Below, piece after piece: positions 7,261-9,321 of a DNA stretch of 9,321 nt (position 1 is its first letter; each line of letters begins with the position of its first letter). The DNA lies in contig PAZD01000017.1 in NCBI GenBank assembly GCA_002715405.1, positions 17,934 to 27,254 of the forward strand, in the 5' to 3' direction. The position numbers and the translations under genes are program-made. The DNA comes from Acidimicrobiaceae bacterium. Its GTDB lineage: Bacteria > Actinomycetota > Acidimicrobiia > Acidimicrobiales > UBA8592. The notes beneath the pieces were generated by a model. It searched no databases, was not told where the DNA came from, and worked only from the letters and a program-made list of their open reading frames with translations.

Positions 7261-8281
7261 ATACGAAGCGATCCTATTGTTTTCTTTCGGAGGACCAGAA
7301 TCGAAAGAAGATGTCATACCTTTCCTTCAAAATGTTACTGCCGGGAAACCAGTACCACTAGAGCGGCTGAAAGAAGTGCAAGCTCAATATGACCTATTCG
7401 ATGGTATCAGCCCTCTAAATCAGCAAAACAGGGAGTTAATCATTGCCATCGAAGAAGAATTGACTAGACATGGCCTAGAACTGCCCATCTATTTCGGAAA
7501 TCGAAATTGGGTGCCATTTCTTCAGGACACAGTTAACCAAATCGTTGAGGATGGGCATCGGAAAGTTCTAGCACTCGTCACTAGCGCCTTTGGTTCTTAC
7601 TCCGGGTGCAAACAATACCAGCAGGACATTGGTACGGCGGTAAAGAACGCTCAAGCCGATGACTTAGTAATTGACAAGGTCCGGTTATTTTGGAATCACC
7701 CTAAATTTTTCTCCGCTGTAGCGGCTCAAATTGAAAAAGTGCTGTCTTCTATAGAAACGCCAAGGAGAGAAAAAACAAAGCTCGTCTTCACTGCACATTC
7801 AATACCTGAGGCATGGGCAGAAACAAGCCCATATACCTCCCAATTGACATCCATATCCCAAGAACTAAGTACCCGAATTGCACCAGATCTGAACTGGGAT
7901 CTTGTTTACCAAAGTAGAAGTGGCCCCCCATCAGTTCCTTGGCTTGAACCTGACATCGTCGATTATATAGATCTTCTAGATACAAATAAAGTAGATACTT
8001 TGGTGGTAGTACCTATAGGTTTTCTCTCCGACCACATGGAAGTAAAGTTCGATCTCGATATGCAGGCGGCAGGAAGTGCTAGAGACAGAGGTATAGAAAT
8101 GCTTCGAGTATCAACGGTTGGCGTTAATAAAACTTTTGTTTCGATGATCAGAGAACTCATACAGGAAGCAATATTTGAAGATGAACCAGCTGTGGAATTT
8201 GGCGAACCTTGGAAATGTACTCCAACATGTTGCGCAATTACTGAAAGTTCAAATGCACGAATCAGAGGCTCGGAGAATTAG
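7253..8281 (+). CDS. hemH: Ferrochelatase (coproporphyrin-type, actinobacterial, with putative [2Fe-2S] ligands)
   Basis: This 342-residue enzyme inserts Fe2+ into a porphyrin. In Actinobacteria the usual substrate is coproporphyrin III (the CpfC route), which is inferred here from lineage rather than seen. Landmarks in order are LLFSFGGPES near the N-terminus, GNRNW (82-86), TSAFGSYSGCKQY (110-122), FTAHSIP with catalytic H182, VYQSRSGPP (218-226), PWLEPDI and VPIGFLSDHMEV with E263. Cys119 plus the C-terminal CTPTCC (C322, C326, C327) fit the four ligands of the [2Fe-2S] cluster known from actinobacterial ferrochelatases. ATG 7253 is preceded by AAAGGG (7243-7248) and lies inside the end of nei, so translation is probably coupled. 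Length is typical and no key residue is missing. A heme gene between a repair gene and a glycosyltransferase is an unusual grouping. Confidence 0.96.
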   Translation: MPEYEAILLFSFGGPESKEDVIPFLQNVTAGKPVPLERLKEVQAQYDLFDGISPLNQQNRELIIAIEEELTRHGLELPIYFGNRNWVPFLQDTVNQIVEDGHRKVLALVTSAFGSYSGCKQYQQDIGTAVKNAQADDLVIDKVRLFWNHPKFFSAVAAQIEKVLSSIETPRREKTKLVFTAHSIPEAWAETSPYTSQLTSISQELSTRIAPDLNWDLVYQSRSGPPSVPWLEPDIVDYIDLLDTNKVDTLVVVPIGFLSDHMEVKFDLDMQAAGSARDRGIEMLRVSTVGVNKTFVSMIRELIQEAIFEDEPAVEFGEPWKCTPTCCAITESSNARIRGSEN

Positions 8282-8284
8282 GCT

Positions 8285-8998
8285 ATGGGCACAGCATTAG
8301 CTGATTTGGCTGTTGTTATACCCGTATACAACGAACAAGAGAACATTAAAAGCTGCGTCGATACATGGAGTAGCGTTCTCTCTAGTCTAGAAATCAGCTA
8401 CAAACTTATTATTCTGAACGATGGATCATGGGATGAAACGGAACGAGTCCTTTCCGAACTTCCTCGGGTGGAGTCGATTACCATCATCCACAAACGTAAT
8501 GAGGGACACGGCCCAACAATACTTCAGGGATACATCCATGCTACTGAAACAGCGGAGTGGGTATTACAGGTGGATAGCGACAACGAAATACCTGCAGAGG
8601 TTTTTCGAAATTTTTGGAATTCACGCCACGGCCAAGAAGCTGTCCTTGGTTTTCGAACCGACCGGCAACAATCATTTGTCAGAGGTATTATTAGCCGCGT
8701 AGCAAAGAGCATCACGGGCCCCCTCTATAATTGCCATCTGAAAGATGTAAATATTCCCTTCAGGTTGATCCGCTGCGATGTTCTAGCACCTATTATCGCC
8801 AGAATCCCTCGTAATACTTTTGCCCCAAATATTATTATCAGTGGAGCCCTTTCTCGGATTGGGGCGACGATCACTGAACTACCTGTTCCATTTCAGCCTC
8901 GGACCCATGGCGCAGCCTCCCTAAATGACATATCTGCTTCCACAAACGCCATTCGGGCTTTCTTTCAGGTCACTCGCAACTCTCGGTCTTTCCCATGA
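8285..8998 (+). CDS. Family 2 glycosyltransferase (GT-A, polyprenyl-phosphate sugar transferase-like)
   Basis: This 237-residue soluble protein starts at ATG 8285, three nt after the hemH stop, with GGAG (8272-8275) nine nt upstream. It opens with the GT2 signature VVIPVYNEQENI (10-21). The nucleotide-binding NDGS follows at 45-48, and DSD at 97-99 is the metal-coordinating motif. GHGPTILQGY (74-83) resembles the 'G.G.A...G' turn of the dolichyl-phosphate mannose synthase group. Later segments DVNIPFRLIR (154-163), IPRNTFAPN (174-182) and ITELPVPFQPRTHG (196-209) complete a normal GT-A fold. There is no membrane helix, so it presumably works at the cytoplasmic face. It transfers a sugar from a nucleotide donor; the acceptor is unknown. 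Supplying polyprenyl-phosphate sugar to the GT-C-like proteins nearby is attractive but unproven. Its TGA overlaps the next ATG. Confidence 0.88.
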   Translation: MGTALADLAVVIPVYNEQENIKSCVDTWSSVLSSLEISYKLIILNDGSWDETERVLSELPRVESITIIHKRNEGHGPTILQGYIHATETAEWVLQVDSDNEIPAEVFRNFWNSRHGQEAVLGFRTDRQQSFVRGIISRVAKSITGPLYNCHLKDVNIPFRLIRCDVLAPIIARIPRNTFAPNIIISGALSRIGATITELPVPFQPRTHGAASLNDISASTNAIRAFFQVTRNSRSFP

Positions 8999-9321
8999 CC
9001 GACCAGCGTATAGTGATCATCGGTGGTGGCCCTACAGGCCTCGGCGCTGGGAATAGACTTAAGGAACTTGGACACGAAAATTGGATCCTCTTAGAACGTT
9101 CAGAGAGTTTTGGTGGACTTGCATCAACAATCACTGACCAACAGGGATTTCTTTGGGATCTGGGAGGCCATGTACTTTTCTCACATTATGAATATTTCGA
9201 CGCATTGCTAAACGACCTTCTCGATGACAGCTGGCTCCACCACATCCGTGAGGCGTGGATCTGGACTCACAACCGATGGATTCCTTATCCATTCCAGAAC
9301 AACCTTTGGAGATTACCCAAA
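8995..9321 (+). CDS. FAD-dependent oxidoreductase, UDP-galactopyranose mutase/amine-oxidase-like (3'-truncated by window edge)
   Basis: The first 109 codons of a longer gene are present, beginning at ATG 8995, which overlaps the upstream TGA as ATGA. No Shine-Dalgarno sequence is visible, so reinitiation after the glycosyltransferase gene is likely. Residues 6-15 form the Rossmann dinucleotide motif IVIIGGGPTG (G10, G12, G15), with E34 at the end of the second strand to bind ribose. The FAD loop FGGLAS (39-44) and DLGGH (55-59) follow, and then a RWIPYPFQNNL segment near the right edge. GG.A plus D.GGH plus YPFQ is the pattern I associate with the UDP-galactopyranose mutase-like/amine-oxidase flavoproteins common in surface-sugar clusters. 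The same superfamily includes protoporphyrinogen and coproporphyrinogen oxidase, and hemH is two genes away, so that alternative cannot be excluded from the N-terminus alone. Confidence 0.82.
   Translation, partial: MTDQRIVIIGGGPTGLGAGNRLKELGHENWILLERSESFGGLASTITDQQGFLWDLGGHVLFSHYEYFDALLNDLLDDSWLHHIREAWIWTHNRWIPYPFQNNLWRLPK

Noticed and set aside
1..9321. CRISPR arrays, insertion sequences, tRNA or rRNA genes, defence or toxin-antitoxin modules
   Set aside because: No direct-repeat array, transposase, terminal inverted repeats or tRNA-like sequence was seen; nearly every base is in one of eight ordinary genes.

Overview
The window looks like a densely coded piece of an actinobacterial chromosome. 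Base composition is moderate (around the mid-40s percent G+C by eye), low for the phylum. The phylum call rests on three genes. One is an endonuclease VIII-like glycosylase of the MPEGHTIHRLA type. The second is a ferrochelatase with the extra C-terminal cysteines of the actinobacterial [2Fe-2S] enzymes. The third is a secreted protein ending in a resuscitation-promoting-factor (Rpf) type domain. Combined with DUF2298 and Agl23-like membrane proteins, a low-GC, possibly marine, Acidimicrobiia-like lineage is my best guess, but that finer placement is inference.

Layout. Positions 1-1340 (+) hold the C-terminal part of a DUF2298 (Chlor_Arch_YYY-type) polytopic membrane protein whose start lies left of the window. 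It ends tail-to-tail, 15 nt away, against a three-gene minus-strand run read from right to left. That run is a secreted coiled-coil/Rpf-domain protein (6357-5449), a GT-C-like membrane protein of about 646 residues (5395-3455) and an Agl23/TIGR03663-like membrane protein of 700 residues (3458-1356). The last two overlap at a GTGA. A 93-nt divergent intergenic region (6358-6450) separates this run from a plus-strand run. The plus-strand genes are a Fpg/Nei-family DNA glycosylase (6451-7260), ferrochelatase (7253-8281), a family 2 glycosyltransferase (8285-8998) and the start of an FAD-dependent oxidoreductase cut by the right edge (8995-9321). Junctions are an 8-nt overlap, a 3-nt gap and an ATGA overlap, so this is almost certainly one transcription unit.

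How the genes fit together. The left two thirds look devoted to the cell envelope: three large multi-membrane proteins of the kind that use polyprenyl-phosphate-linked sugars, plus an exported peptidoglycan-lytic protein. The plus-strand operon mixes base-excision repair (Nei), the iron-insertion step of heme synthesis (HemH/CpfC) and two probable glycan genes (GT2 and a UDP-galactopyranose-mutase/amine-oxidase-like flavoprotein). The GT2 could supply lipid-linked or nucleotide-derived sugar to the GT-C-like proteins, but nothing in the sequence proves this.

There is no RNA gene, mobile element, CRISPR array or gene-free stretch over 100 nt. The most noteworthy points are the cluster of three GT-C-like proteins with a similar layout, the coiled-coil/Rpf fusion, a start-stop AUGUGA over the GTG start of the 646-residue protein, and the risk that the last flavoprotein is misread as a heme-pathway oxidase.
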